Source: Jaapia argillacea MUCL 33604 | Lineage: Eukaryota > Basidiomycota > Agaricomycetes > Jaapiales > Jaapiaceae | Assembly: GCA_000697665.1 (NCBI GenBank) | Contig: KL197716.1 | Location: 954,922-1,018,921 of the forward strand | DNA length: 64,000 nt | Reading direction: 5' to 3' | Part shown: positions 46,231-57,027 of the stretch, one piece after another | Layout of the letters: every line of letters begins with the position of its first letter | Position numbering within the stretch: position 1 is the stretch's first letter | Position numbers and translations under genes: made by a program | Notes under the pieces: generated by a model | The model's input: only the letters and a program-made list of their open reading frames with translations | Database searches by the model: none | Told to the model about the DNA's origin: nothing

Positions 46231-48108
46231 ATGCCGCATGCGGTGGCTCAACCTCACACCGAATATGTGGAATTCCCCTCACCCTTCATGGCCGCCAGTA
46301 CCCTGGACTTCCTCACTCTGAAGGAGTTCCGACTGCGAGCTCTGACCTCCCAGATCCTTGAAAAACCGAACTGGTGGCAAAAGGTTCACGACGAGACTAT
46401 CGTTGCCAAATGGCGTCAGGAGTTCGTCGACCAAGATGCAAAGATGGTCAAGACGATGGGGAGAGTCAGGAGTGAGCCGGAGCTCAACGCAGCGTACGCT
46501 GTGACTCGCGATCAAGACGAATTTTACTGGCGGGAGTTTCGAAAAACACGATGGCCGAGGGACCCACTCAATGAAGCGCAGTTGGATTATGTCTTCGATA
46601 ATCTGAGGTGGTTGGCCGAGCAAAGGGATGCCAATACCGGGATACAGGTTAGACACTCGCTGTGTCCCTCTCCCTTACAACTCTGATGGTTCTACGGGTT
46701 GTGGTAGGCCACTGGTATCAATAAGGTCTATCAATCCTTCGAGCTTATCCCTTCGAACCTCAAGGCCGCTCTTATCCGTGGAGCGTCTGTTCTCGAGTCC
46801 GTTCCCGACGCAGAAAAGGATTGGCATCCAGGTACCAACAACCAAGTCCTCGATCTCGTCCATCCCTCTCTGTTCTGCTTCCGCATTGGGAAGTCCCTTG
46901 TCAAGAAAGACGATGGGATGCTATACGTCCCCACCGAGGAGGAATACATGGAGCAGCGGCCCGACATCTACGGCGCCTACTTCTCAGTGTCGACCGAGCA
47001 CCAATGGCTCCCAACTGATTTCGACGTATCATCTACCGGCGCAGTGACCGCTCTCAACTACATCAACAACCTCCATCCCGACCTACACAAACCTCTTATT
47101 AATACCATCACTGCCATTCTCCGACGGTTCATCCCACTATGGGATCGAGTCCTCTCTGCGACTCTCAGCCCGGAACACCTAGTCATCAAACCGAATCCAT
47201 TCCGTTGGTACGAACATGTCAAGGACAAAGAACCGAAGTACGACGATTACAACATCGATGGGGTTCGGGATAGGGCAGCGTACCGGATTGCTCACGCTAA
47301 ATACCGGAGCGAACTGAAGTGGCCACTCATCCCAGACCCTCCTCCCTTCACTCCACCTCCCACTGAGGACGAAGTCCGATTCACCCTGAAAGGTCGCAAG
47401 ATTCAGGTCATCGTCAAGATGGCCAACATCATTTTGACTCCCGAGAACCCAAAATACGAAGGTGGCTCCTGGCATGTCGAAGGCATGGAGAACGAGCGAA
47501 TCGTATCGACTGGTTTATATTACTACCATTCGTCGAACATATCGGAGTCGAAGTTAGGTTTCCGTCAAGCCGTGGGCAGTGGCGATCCACCACACGGTAA
47601 TCCAGCCTACGGCATCCCATCCGAACAAAACGACGACCAGGGATACATGGCCGCGTATGGTATTGATGGCAATCGCGGTTTCTTGAACCAGGAGCTTGGC
47701 ACCGTCATCACAAAGGAGGACAAGTGTCTCGCTTTTCCCAACATTTACCAACATCGAGTTGCGCCATTCGAGTTGGTCGATTCCACCAAACCTGGTGTTC
47801 GAAAGATCCTCTGCTTCTTCCTCGTCGATCCCACGATCACGATTCTCTCGACTTCTAAAGTACCTCCTCAACAACACGAATGGTATCTTCGGGAAATTCG
47901 CAAACCTTCTCCGCTCACTGCGTTGCCTTTGGAATTGTTTGAGATGATCACCACCAGGTTGATGGAAGAGCCGGAGCGACCCGGTAGGATCATCACGACG
48001 GAGCAGGCGAAGGAAGAGAGGCAGAAGTTGATGGATGAGAGGGCCAACTTTAGGGTGGAGCACAACAAGGAGATTTTCGAGATGGAATTCAACATGTGTG
48101 AACATTAG
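46231..48108 (+). CDS. DUF4246 family protein, copy 6 (intact, dispersed and inverted)
   Basis: Exon 1 46231-46647, a 60-bp intron, exon 2 46708-48108, giving 605 aa. The chosen start MPHAVAQPHTEYVEFPSPF aligns with MTQPPTEDVEFPSPF of copy 2. Core motifs are complete: STEHQWLPTDFDVSSTGAVT, WPLIPDPPPFTPPPTEDEVR, KIQVIVKMANIILTPENPKY, GGSWHVEGMENERI and YQHRVAPFELVDSTKPGVRK. It has a private insertion GSGDPPHGNPAYGIPSEQND where other copies have a shorter GGGDQGMDIPYEQSDN, and shares the PERPG subtype near the end with copy 5. It is on the opposite strand, 21 kb from the array with unrelated single-copy genes between, so it moved or the array arose from it. Intron position and phase are identical to those in the array. 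Confidence 0.9.
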
Positions 48109-48700
48109 ACGATTTATGACTTGGAATGGCATCTTGATGTTTCTCACCTCACCTTCGACACTACTTATCGTGAGCAAACCAACAATACGCGTAACGGCGG
48201 TGACATGGACCACTAGTCACAATCTTTGTAGACGAATGGAACTGCTAAAGAGTTAATGTCAGAGACGCGGGTGGCCGGCAGCTTCCTCATGCCCTTCCAT
48301 TACCAGCAATCCTCAAACCTCGCAGTGCGATCCGAGCGCGGTCGACAAAAAAGGTCAAATCGCGACCTCCCTTTTACGTCCATAAAGCACAAAGATCCCT
48401 GCGACCAACTTCGTACCTCACTAAGCCAGTGGACCATCCAGTCCTGTCTTCAAGTTTCCGAGCGTCGAGCTTGTCCTGCACCAAACGCGAGGCTACAAGG
48501 CTGGGCCAAGAAAGAGTCCACATACACTGTCATACAGTACATCCTGTGTTGTGCTGCTCTGGCTTCAGTCTTCCGACTGGCCCCGCAATCCGACACACAA
48601 GTGAGATATTTCGTCCGAAGTGCACAGTGCGCCATTGACCAGTCCAACAGTGAACCGACCTCGTCGCAATGTCCCCAAGAAGTCCTACGCAGACGAGCTT
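48109..48700. other. Intergenic region, possibly with the 5' end of the SET gene
   Basis: The frame NRPRRNVPKKSYADEL just before 48701 is open and basic, and could be coding if an upstream exon with the true start exists in this interval. I did not find one that I trust. Confidence 0.35.
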
Positions 48701-49733
48701 ATGGGAGCATATCCTGACTGTCCCCCCTCCACCCCTGCAGAGAAGAGGATCCACCATCCGAACATGCAATCATTCCCAAGCAAATCATTTGCTCATATCG
48801 ACGACCTGCTATTCCATTGCTTATGTGCCACCAAATCCAAGCCAAAACATTACTTGGCTCTAACTCCCGGTCTCGTTGGATCTGACGACATCAACAAAGA
48901 TCTTGCATTTAGATTGACTCCAATTCTGAACCAAGACCGGACTGTGGAGGGGGTGGGAGGGATAGTTAAGAAGATCATGCAGGACCTTTCATCGGAGTTC
49001 AGTACCCGGGACGAGAAGATCATAGAGCAGTAAAGTCGATACTATCCCTATCTTTTGGTAGTCACTCATCCCTCCATGATCTCTGGGTATGCAGTCTGTT
49101 ATACAGGTACCGTTTGCTCTACAGTCCCGAGAGTAATGTGCAAATCGACAAGGTATCGTTCAATGGTGTCTGTGCAGGGATCAGGGCAGCCACACCCATA
49201 GGAGCTGGTGTATCACTCTTGACACTGTGTGTGTCATTGTCATCAGATCCAATCCCAGAGGGAGGACCATATGTGATCCAACCCCATCCAAGTATGGCAG
49301 GAACACAGGGACCTCGCATGATGTTTGGACCTGGGAGGCTTGTCAACCACGACTGCAACCCCAACTCTCAGGTGAGTTGTGTTCATAACATCAGACCTGA
49401 AGCAAAGGTAGAAGCCTGACTGATCTGTACTTATCTCAGCTACGCCACATCCCAAAGACACACTCGTACCAATTCATCACCATTTGCCCCATTGCCTTGG
49501 GAGAGAGTATCACAGTACAGTACACTGCTCAGGGTGGATTTGGAAGTAGTGGCACTGCACCTGAAGGAACAAAGTGTTTGTGTGCAACATGCAATCCCAC
49601 AAACCCTCCCACTCTCAAAAGGAGATCACCGCCACCTCCACTGGTTTCGGCCAAACTGAAACCTACTAGGAGGATGAAGAAGAGGCTAAAACGGTTGGTG
49701 GATACCCTATCTGAGTTGTTGGCTGATGGTTGA
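48701..49733 (+). CDS. SET-domain protein (lysine methyltransferase-like)
   Basis: Exons 48701-49029, 49107-49371 and 49440-49733 join in phase (295 aa); the true start may lie upstream. The first exon is helical, with NKDLAFRLTPILNQDRTVEG and VKKIMQDLSSEFSTRDEKII. The SET core follows: VSFNGVCAGIRAATPIGAGV, then the AdoMet-binding GPGRLVNHDCNPNSQ, and HSYQFITICPIALGESITVQ with Y kept at the catalytic position. A post-SET-like cysteine cluster, GTKCLCATCNP, closes the domain. The pattern NHDCNPN plus CLCxTC recalls the Set9/Suv4-20 branch of histone lysine methyltransferases, but a non-histone substrate is equally possible. A basic KPTRRMKKRLKRLVDTL helix ends the protein. Confidence 0.75.
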
Positions 49734-50235
49734 TATTCAATCAAAGTCTCAGAGAAGCAGAGATGGAAACGGAGGGCAGGGATGAAAAAAGGCAGTGTGG
49801 GGATAGTGAAATGGGGGAAGTGGGTGGGGAAGTGGGTCTGAGAGGTAAAGATGAAAATGTCCACCAAGAGGAGGGAGATCCAAGTCAACCGGAGATCGAA
49901 GAAGGTGAAATCATTGAGGAAGGTGATATTATTCCACAAGACGGTGGCATGCTGTGACGAGGAAGCCTTGAGATACTGTAGACACAAGGCGGACTGTAGA
50001 GCTCGAGATACAGAGGGTCACGTAACAGCTGCACCTGGGTGTCTCCATAATATACAAGCATACATAGGTAGTCTAATACCTGGTAAGATATTGCAGTAAG
50101 CATCGTCGACCCCTGAGGAGAGCGACGTGTCAAGTGCGTGTCAACAGCTCATCCAGATCTCAAACTGACACTGGCAATGACTGCGGCTCCTCTTTCCATT
50201 GCTATATCCTGGGCCTAAACAAGATTCATTCGCCC
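49734..50235. other. Intergenic region with an acidic open frame
   Basis: An open frame at 49730-49957 encodes an acidic stretch (QEEGDPSQPEIEEGEIIEEG) right after the SET stop. It could be 3' untranslated sequence or an alternative 3' exon; there is no splice evidence. Confidence 0.3.
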
Positions 50236-51304
50236 ATGTCTCGCATTGCTTTGACCAGCATCCCAGCCTTGACTTTCTACAAGGGCTCGCTCACCGAGTC
50301 GCGAAGAACAAGCCCCATCGCACAACTGAAATGCATCGGAGCACCTTGCAAACTCTACACCCCCGAAGTGGTCCGCTGCGTAAATTTGGGCGGAAGCGGC
50401 ACCGAAGTTGATTGGAAGTGCGAAGCCGACCTTCCTGAGACGTTGAGGTTCGGGAGGGTTGAGGTTTCTTGCGAGGGTTATTCGAAACCTGGTGATCCTT
50501 ATGTTCTCAAAGGTATGTCCGGGGCCTCGTTGGTTCTTCGGATAGTATTCTGACTGCATAGGTTTCATGTAGGTTCTTGTGGACTAGAGTATCGCCTGGT
50601 AGAGATACCTCGAGCTCTTCGGAACGAGGATACCTTCACTAAGTCTCCAATCACGAATTGGTTCAGCAGTATGTCTCACCCCTGAGCTTTGCATCAACAT
50701 CACTAACTAGAACCTATAATTCTTCGCAGAAGACAACATTGGCGCCACAATCTTCACTATTTTGTGGACCTCTTGTCTGTTATTCATTTTGTATCACTTC
50801 CTCAAGTCTTTGTTCAGCGGACCCTCCACCGGCACAACTGGTACCCCCCGTCCTCCTCGTCCTCCAGGTTCCACCCCAGGTCATTTCGGCTGGTCCCACG
50901 ACGATTCACAGGGCGGGTACGGCGCTCGAGATCCTCCCCCTCCATACACCAAGAGCTCCTACCAATCATCCCCTGCATCTTCTCAACCTGGTTGGTCGAA
51001 CTGGCAACCAGGATTTTGGTCCGGTGCGGCCCTAGGTGGATTAGCTGCAAGCATGTGGGGCCGAAGTAATAATCGGGGACGAGAGGCTGAGACGACGAGG
51101 ACTCGAGCTTATGACTGGGAGAGGGAACCTGTGGGTCGCGCCTCTGGATCTGGATCGACTTTTGGCGGATTGTTCTCAGGAAGCGGGGCGGCTTCTGGTA
51201 GTAGGCGGACCGATCAGAGCAGAGATGATGATCGTGGGGAGGGGTCGTCGAATTTAGGGGCTACGAGACGAAGTACCGCGTTTGGTGGTTCTTCTGTACG
51301 GTGA
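50236..51304 (+). CDS. SARAF-like ER membrane protein (TMEM66 family), about 315 aa
   Basis: Exons 50236-50512, 50573-50668 and 50730-51304. The luminal cysteine-rich domain is clear: IPALTFYKGSLTESRRTSPI, LKCIGAPCKLYTPEVVRCVN, LGGSGTEVDWKCEADLPETL, FGRVEVSCEGYSKPGDPYVL and GSCGLEYRLVEIP. One membrane helix, IGATIFTILWTSCLLFILYHF, is followed by a Pro/Gly/Ser-rich cytosolic tail with GFWSGAALGGLAASMWG, matching the GFWTGLGTGGILGYLFG box of human SARAF. In animals SARAF restrains store-operated calcium entry through STIM/Orai; in a fungus the partner must differ (inference). The chosen ATG lacks an obvious signal peptide, and an ATG at 50134 gives a longer but also unconvincing leader, so the 5' end is unsure. 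Confidence 0.85.
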
Positions 51305-51566
51305 AGCGTTGGACAATACGTTGACTTCTTGGGGCTGTTTGTACGTTGGTTTGCCTGTATCTTCCATAACATAGCGTAAAGTATATCTGCATGTATTCTA
51401 TTCAAGAAAGAGCGTGAAATAATACGCATAGAGTACGATAATCGACCCCTACTGCCTCAATCTACACCCACCACGTCCACATCCCAGACGGGTGATTACC
51501 CATAAAACGAAGCAGAGTCTAATGTACAGACACAAATACAAAATCTATATACTCACCACTCAAAGT

Positions 51567-54041
51567 CTATCTACTCGAACCCGAACCCGAACCAGAGCCA
51601 GACGGTGGGCCGGGACAAACTGGTCTGCTGATACTCCGTCTCCCAAGGTCCTTGCTCACCCTCGACCTACCCCGCTCAATGTCGATCTCCAACCTCGCCT
51701 TCTTCATCTTGCGAGTGTTTGGCTTTGCTTCACCCCCAGGTCGGACGAGGAGGACAAAGGAAACGGAGACGAGGCAGAAGGCTCCTGCACAAGTGAAGAT
51801 GGCCTTGGGGAATTGAGCGACTGTCTCACTGTAGATCAACCCGAACATCATTGGCTATACCCAAGGAAACCATTATCAGAACACTGTTTGACGAGTATAA
51901 CGAAAAGGCGAAAAGACTGACCCCGACAATCATTTGTGCAACTGCTTGCAGCGAAGCGAGAGCGCCAAATAGTTTCCCGGCACCTGCATCATCTCCATTC
52001 ACCTGCATGATGCATAGCGCCAAGCTCTGAACGGCGGGTACGACGGATGAGCCAAAGCAGCTTATTAAGGTGAACCCAACGAATAGAGCTTGGGAGGAAG
52101 TGGAAGGGTCTGTGGGACCAAATGTGACGAGGGTGTGGGAGAGGATCTCGAGGAAGAGAGCTGCGCGGAGGAGGAATAGGTCAAAGTTGATTGCATGGGC
52201 TAGTTGGGCGAGAGTAGGTTTGGGTTTCTTGGTTGTGGTGGTTGTGGTAGGGGTGGGGTCGGTAGAGGTGGATGAGGATGAGGGTGAGGGTGGTGTGCCC
52301 TTGAACGTGGCGATGACGACTATTCGGCCATGTTACGGTCAGGTGAAGGAAGAAAAGGATGATGATCGACTTACATGGAGTGATAAATAGGAGGTTGAGA
52401 GCTCGACTACCACCAGCCGCGGAGATGTAGTAACTCAGCTAGCGAAAACACGTTTCATTACTCCATACCACGCATTCCCAAAATCAAGCGAACGCTTACC
52501 TGCTCGGCATCCCAACCAAAGACATGTTCAGCGTAAAGATACTTGATCTGAAAGATTCCCTGGCGATTTCCAAAGAAGGATGATGAGATAGATACACAAG
52601 ATATGTGGACGACGAGTTGACGTACTGCAGCCAATAAATAGAGGAACAAAGAAACGGCGACCCAAGTCAAGTTCCAATTCGCTCTCTTTCCTTCTTTCTT
52701 GTACGGCAAGAAAATGGCCAGTGGGCTCAAGAAATTCCTGATGATGGTCATCACACCTCCACTCGATTTGCCCGAAGAACCGGTATTCTCTTCCTCGAGG
52801 TCATTCCCATCGGTATCCCTTTGTTTCCCAGCAGCATTCCGTTTGGCCCTTGTCAAGGATTCCGGAAAGACGAAAATGACCAACAAGACGTTCACAAACT
52901 CAAACAAGACGGATATCCAAAAGACAGTGGCGACAGTTGGAGTGGTATGTAATTTAGCGTCCCGAACGGCTATGATTGGGTGTCTGATGAAGAATGCGCC
53001 GATGATGGGACCTAGGGCTGAGCCTAGGAAGTAGACGCCGTTGAATCTGGATAGGATTGAGGAACGGGAGCCGTCAGAGGTGCAGTCGGAGATGTAAGCC
53101 CAGGTTGCGCCTTGGAGAGTTGTCCAGCCACCGAGGAGGCCTTCGATGAAAGGTGAGACTAGGAGGAGCTTGTGGCCGTGTCCAGCGAGGGGGTTGTGTG
53201 GAGTGGAGACTAGGATGAACATCACATCCCTGGGTGGTGACGTTAGTAACGGAGTGAAAGAAAGTAGGGTACCTGGGTTAGTTGACTCACGTGAGGAGAA
53301 GACCCAAGGTCGCAAAAGCTAGAACACGAGTGCGACCATGCTGTTCGCCAAAATGGCCCCACCAACCTGTGGTAAGTGCAGAGAGTGTACCAGAAATGAC
53401 GGTGATGGTAGTTTGCAGCTTTGCAGCTCGAGATTGAACTGCGGGGTCGGAGAGACATTGTTTGGAGGGTAATCGTCGAGGGTCTTCATATGGATCTTCG
53501 TCATCCGTTTCTTGGTCGAAAGTGACGATGGTGCTTGTGTGGGTATTACGAGGGTGGGTGGATAGGTATTGGAGGGAGAGGGTGTCTAAATGTGGGCCGG
53601 CAGGGTCGAGATGGTAATATGTCGATGATTGCAGGGTAGTGGTGTTTGGGCTGGGGGGTAATTGGGAGTAGTGGGGAAAGGTTGTGTGGTTGTAATGATC
53701 GTAAATTGCTGCGCAAGATAATTGGGTGTAGACTTGGACACGTGGTGCAAGGGTCATTCCTCGCTGGTAAAGAGTCAGGGTGTGGTGTACCTAGGAAGAA
53801 GGCAGAGACATACGGCCAATGAAGCGATGACTGCAAAGGGGACCAGCCTGAAGGAGGGAGAGGCGAGTATTTCGAGTTCAGAATATGATATGTAGGGAAT
53901 ATCCCAGAATGGTTCGCGGGAATGATAAGGACATGATACATACCAGAGAGGTCTGGGACGGTAGAAAGGCTTCTTCAAGGGGACAGAAGAACCCAGCAAG
54001 GGATCCGTCTCAGTCGCAGAACCGAGATCATTGCGAGACAT
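51567..54041 (-). CDS. MFS transporter, drug/proton antiporter or SLC46-like
   Basis: Starts MSRNDLGSATETDPLLGSSV with an acidic/dileucine-type DPLLG and ends in a basic, Gly/Ser tail (RSISRPVCPGPPSGSGSGSG). Membrane blocks are VPFAVIASLAVCLCLLP, ITVISGTLSALTTGWWGHFG, EQHGRTRVLAFATLGLLLT (motif A region), LLLVSPFIEGLLGGWTTLQG, RFNGVYFLGSALGPIIGAFF, VFWISVLFEFVNVLLVIFVF and WNLTWVAVSLFLYLLAA. Then come ALFVGFTLISCFGSSVVPAV and LFGALASLQAVAQMIVGPMM. Two long hydrophilic loops occur: one after TM1 with YSQLPPSPNTTT and TFDQETDDEDPYEDPRR, one in the middle. The layout is that of MFS carriers in the tetracycline-efflux/proton-coupled folate branch. Several short introns break it. Substrate unknown. 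Confidence 0.8.
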
Positions 54042-54970
54042 TGAGGAGTATAGTATAGAGTGTCGAGTAGTCGCGTGAGATAAGGATGGACGAGGCGGAG
54101 GAACAAATGTGCAGGGACAACAGGGTCGGCTGTGATACTAATACGCGAAAATTCACAGCGAGGCAACGGCGTGTACTGTGGGGCTGTTGTTGATCTCCTC
54201 GAGGGGTCCAGTCGAGGAGGGGAACAAAAGTTGGGAATGGAAGGATGTTGACTCTTGCCTGGCATTACACTGTCACTTTCCTTGCACTTTCCCGTCTCAG
54301 TCATCCACGTATGGACCATGTGCATCAGGCGTGGAACGAGTACCTAATGCCGTCGGCCTCACTTATCACTCGTTCTTATCTTATTTGGGGACCAAAGATG
54401 GGGAGTAAAGAGGGACGAATGAAGATGGAGACTAGCCAAAGACTAGCTCATATCAAGGGACACAGGCTATGCACGGCTACGCTACAAAGTATCACCGGCG
54501 CCAGGTCCATCCACTTGTCCATCCTCGGGTGCCCACTAACTACAACCCCTTTTGATCGTCAAACATTAGATGCACCATGAAAAGCCCTGTGTTCCAAACT
54601 AAGAATGCATTCCAACAATAGCAGTACTGAGTACGACCAAGAGGGTTAAGTTAGCTGTCTTGTGCTCGCTCACACATGGTCTCGAATGCTGACAGAGGCC
54701 AGTCAAACCAAGTCAAACGCACAAAGGATGAACGGCTCATTGCGAGAGCAGCAAAGACATAACCACCGAGTTGACAGGTACCCGACCCGTGAATATTTGA
54801 ACGATGACACGGTGTCGCGTATCGCACGATACTTGTCGAAATACCGGGAAGGGTGCGGAGATAGGTTTTGGGGTCAAGAATGGGCGCCCTTGGACCATAG
54901 CCTATAGAGAATAAACTTGAGGTCCTCGAGTCAATTGTCGACAAGATACAAGGGCAGAGCCGAGTGATAA
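54042..54970. other. Intergenic region between the MFS and Mediator genes
   Basis: Two divergent genes start at its ends. No convincing gene lies inside; the frames at 54245-54580 and 54662-54907 lack support. Confidence 0.4.
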
Positions 54971-56600
54971 ATGAAGGAACAGAATGGAGGAGGGCAGAAT
55001 CACACGGTTGAGGCAGAGACAGACACGGCAACTGCCGGTGGCTTTCCTGTGTTCTTGTCATCCCCACCGCCGCCCCCGACGACCCCGTCGCCGCTCATTT
55101 CTGTCATGGACGTCGACGACCCTCCAGTCCTCCCATCTTCATCCTCCCCGCCAAACGCTATCGCTGGCCCCTCAAATCTTTCCCAAAATATTCCCCTCTA
55201 TCTTCCCCCTCCAGGTCTTTTCTCCTCCACTCTATTTCCCTCCTTTTTCTGATCTCCCATCTCTTTTTTCCTCGTTTTTCCAGCACAACCTCGTCCTCGG
55301 TCCTATTTCACGAGCACAGACGATCTCCTGTCGCGCTTTCACCTCCTTCCTGCATACGACCAATACGTTCGCCCTTACGCGGCTCCCATCTCCAAGGACC
55401 TAGCCACTTCGCCATCCGCCACAACTACAGACAAGGGAAAGGGGAAAGAAAAGGAGGTTACGACTCCGGCGGCCGCATCCACTCCAGGTGGCTTGCAAGA
55501 TGGTGATGATGACGAGTCTAATGAGAGAAAGAAGAAGAAAAATAATTATCGCCATTTAATAAAGGGCATTCCAGGTTCGTCCCTCGTGTTCTTGCCTTCG
55601 GCGCTCCTACTTATTTATCGCCTGGCGACTGTAGGGAAGCATTCAATGAAGAAGGATGATTATTTAACGACGATGATCCAAGTTCCGCCAAAGCAGAAAG
55701 TAGCCATCACTCCATTTGACGTCAAGACTCAACGAGACGCCTTTGCCGTCAGTTTGGACGGGATTAAAGGAGTGCGTTCCTTTCGATTTTAGTCCCCGGC
55801 GTGTTCTGACTGGTTTGTAGTGGAATATCAATACATTGGTGGAGGAATCACCGCAAGCCCGTGAAGATAGGAAGAAACGGGTCAGTCTTGACCTGCTTTC
55901 TGGTCGACCACTACTGACGCTATCATTAACACCACCAACAGAAAGAACTCAAGAAACTCGGGAAAGTACAAGCTGTCCCGACTCCAGCTCCGTCGGGGGC
56001 TGTTTCCACCCCTGGACCCTCCCACACGGTTCCAACCCCAGCCTCGACATCCGGTGTGCCCGTTCACAGAAGTAATACACCGAGACCGGGAGCACTCCAC
56101 CCCGGCACAGGTCAACCTCCGGGGCGAGTGGCCACGCCAGCATCAAGTAACACCCCACGTCCCCAACCCACGTCATCACACCCTCTACCAACCATCCCAG
56201 CCCCCATCGCACGTCCTCCAGGTATCAACCAACATGCCTCAACGCCTTCCTCAAACTCCACCGCCGCTCGTGCCACGCCTGACCCTTTCAATCGCGGCAA
56301 GAAACGCGAACGTGACGAGTCATCAACTCCCGTGGTTCACTCGAACCAACCTCATCCGGGCTCGGGGGTCCCATCTCTACAAAACGGTACAACCGTTAAT
56401 GGTACTGGACATAATGCGAAACCTATCGTCAGCGCCAGAGCCGGTGTGCCGGGTGCGAGACCCAGACCCATCAAGAGGCAGCGTATGGTGGGTCGTCCGT
56501 TCCCCTTTTGCGTTTGGTTTTGCTTATCTCCGAGCGCGCTCAGGAGCATGGGCAGTCCAATCAAGTTCCTGTCCAGCAACCCACACCTCAAGGTGTATAA
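54971..56600 (+). CDS. MED19: Mediator complex subunit 19 (Rox3/Med19)
   Basis: Nuclear RNA polymerase II co-activator subunit. After a Pro-rich start (MKEQNGGGQNHTVEAET) and a first intron, the conserved region reads YFTSTDDLLSRFHLLPAYDQ then YVRPYA, later KKKNNYRHLIKGIPG, KHSMKKDDYLTTMIQVPPKQ, TPFDVKTQRDAF and GWNINTLVEESPQAREDRKK. LLxRFxLxPxYDxxVRPY and YRHLIxxxPGK are the Med19 signature. The second half is Pro/Ser/Thr-rich and ends with a basic RPRPIKRQRM and, after the last intron, EHGQSNQVPVQQPTPQGV. Five introns fit in phase (for example PPPA, PGKHS and KGWNI junctions). Length and disordered tail fit basidiomycete orthologues. Confidence 0.82.
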
Positions 56601-57027
56601 AGGATCCAATATCTATTTCATGTGAGACAATTTCAGATTGACACGAGACTGTCCCCACAACACACCATCCTTTTTCACTTTCGGCCACCTGTCCACTTGT
56701 ACATCATTTCTCCTCCACATACCGATCATGCTCGCTCGTCCCTGCCGTACAACGCACATAATCCCTAGAACTCACACGCATTAGTCAAGTAGCCCGCATT
56801 TCTCCCCCGCAATTCATTTACCCGCAGATTCCACACATTGCATTTCCTTTTTGTAGTCCGGTGATCCTGTCAGCATCTTTTGACTGAAATGGAGAGTTTT
56901 CTGGTCGTACTTGTTTTGGGGTTCGTCAAAGTCTCCATTCCCGAATAAGATCCAAAAAAACAACCATAGCAACAAGTGTACAGAATATATATAAAATCAT
57001 AAGCTATAGCGGGTATACGTGAGGGCA
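56601..57027. terminator. Convergent 3' ends of MED19 and the BAR-like gene
   Basis: Tail-to-tail spacer. ACAGAATATATATAAAATCATAA-like A/T-rich sequence at 56979-57002 may serve polyadenylation of one or both genes. Confidence 0.35.

Noticed and set aside
49730-49957. Acidic open frame after the SET gene as a separate gene
   Set aside because: No start context, no splice signals and low complexity; more likely 3' untranslated sequence.
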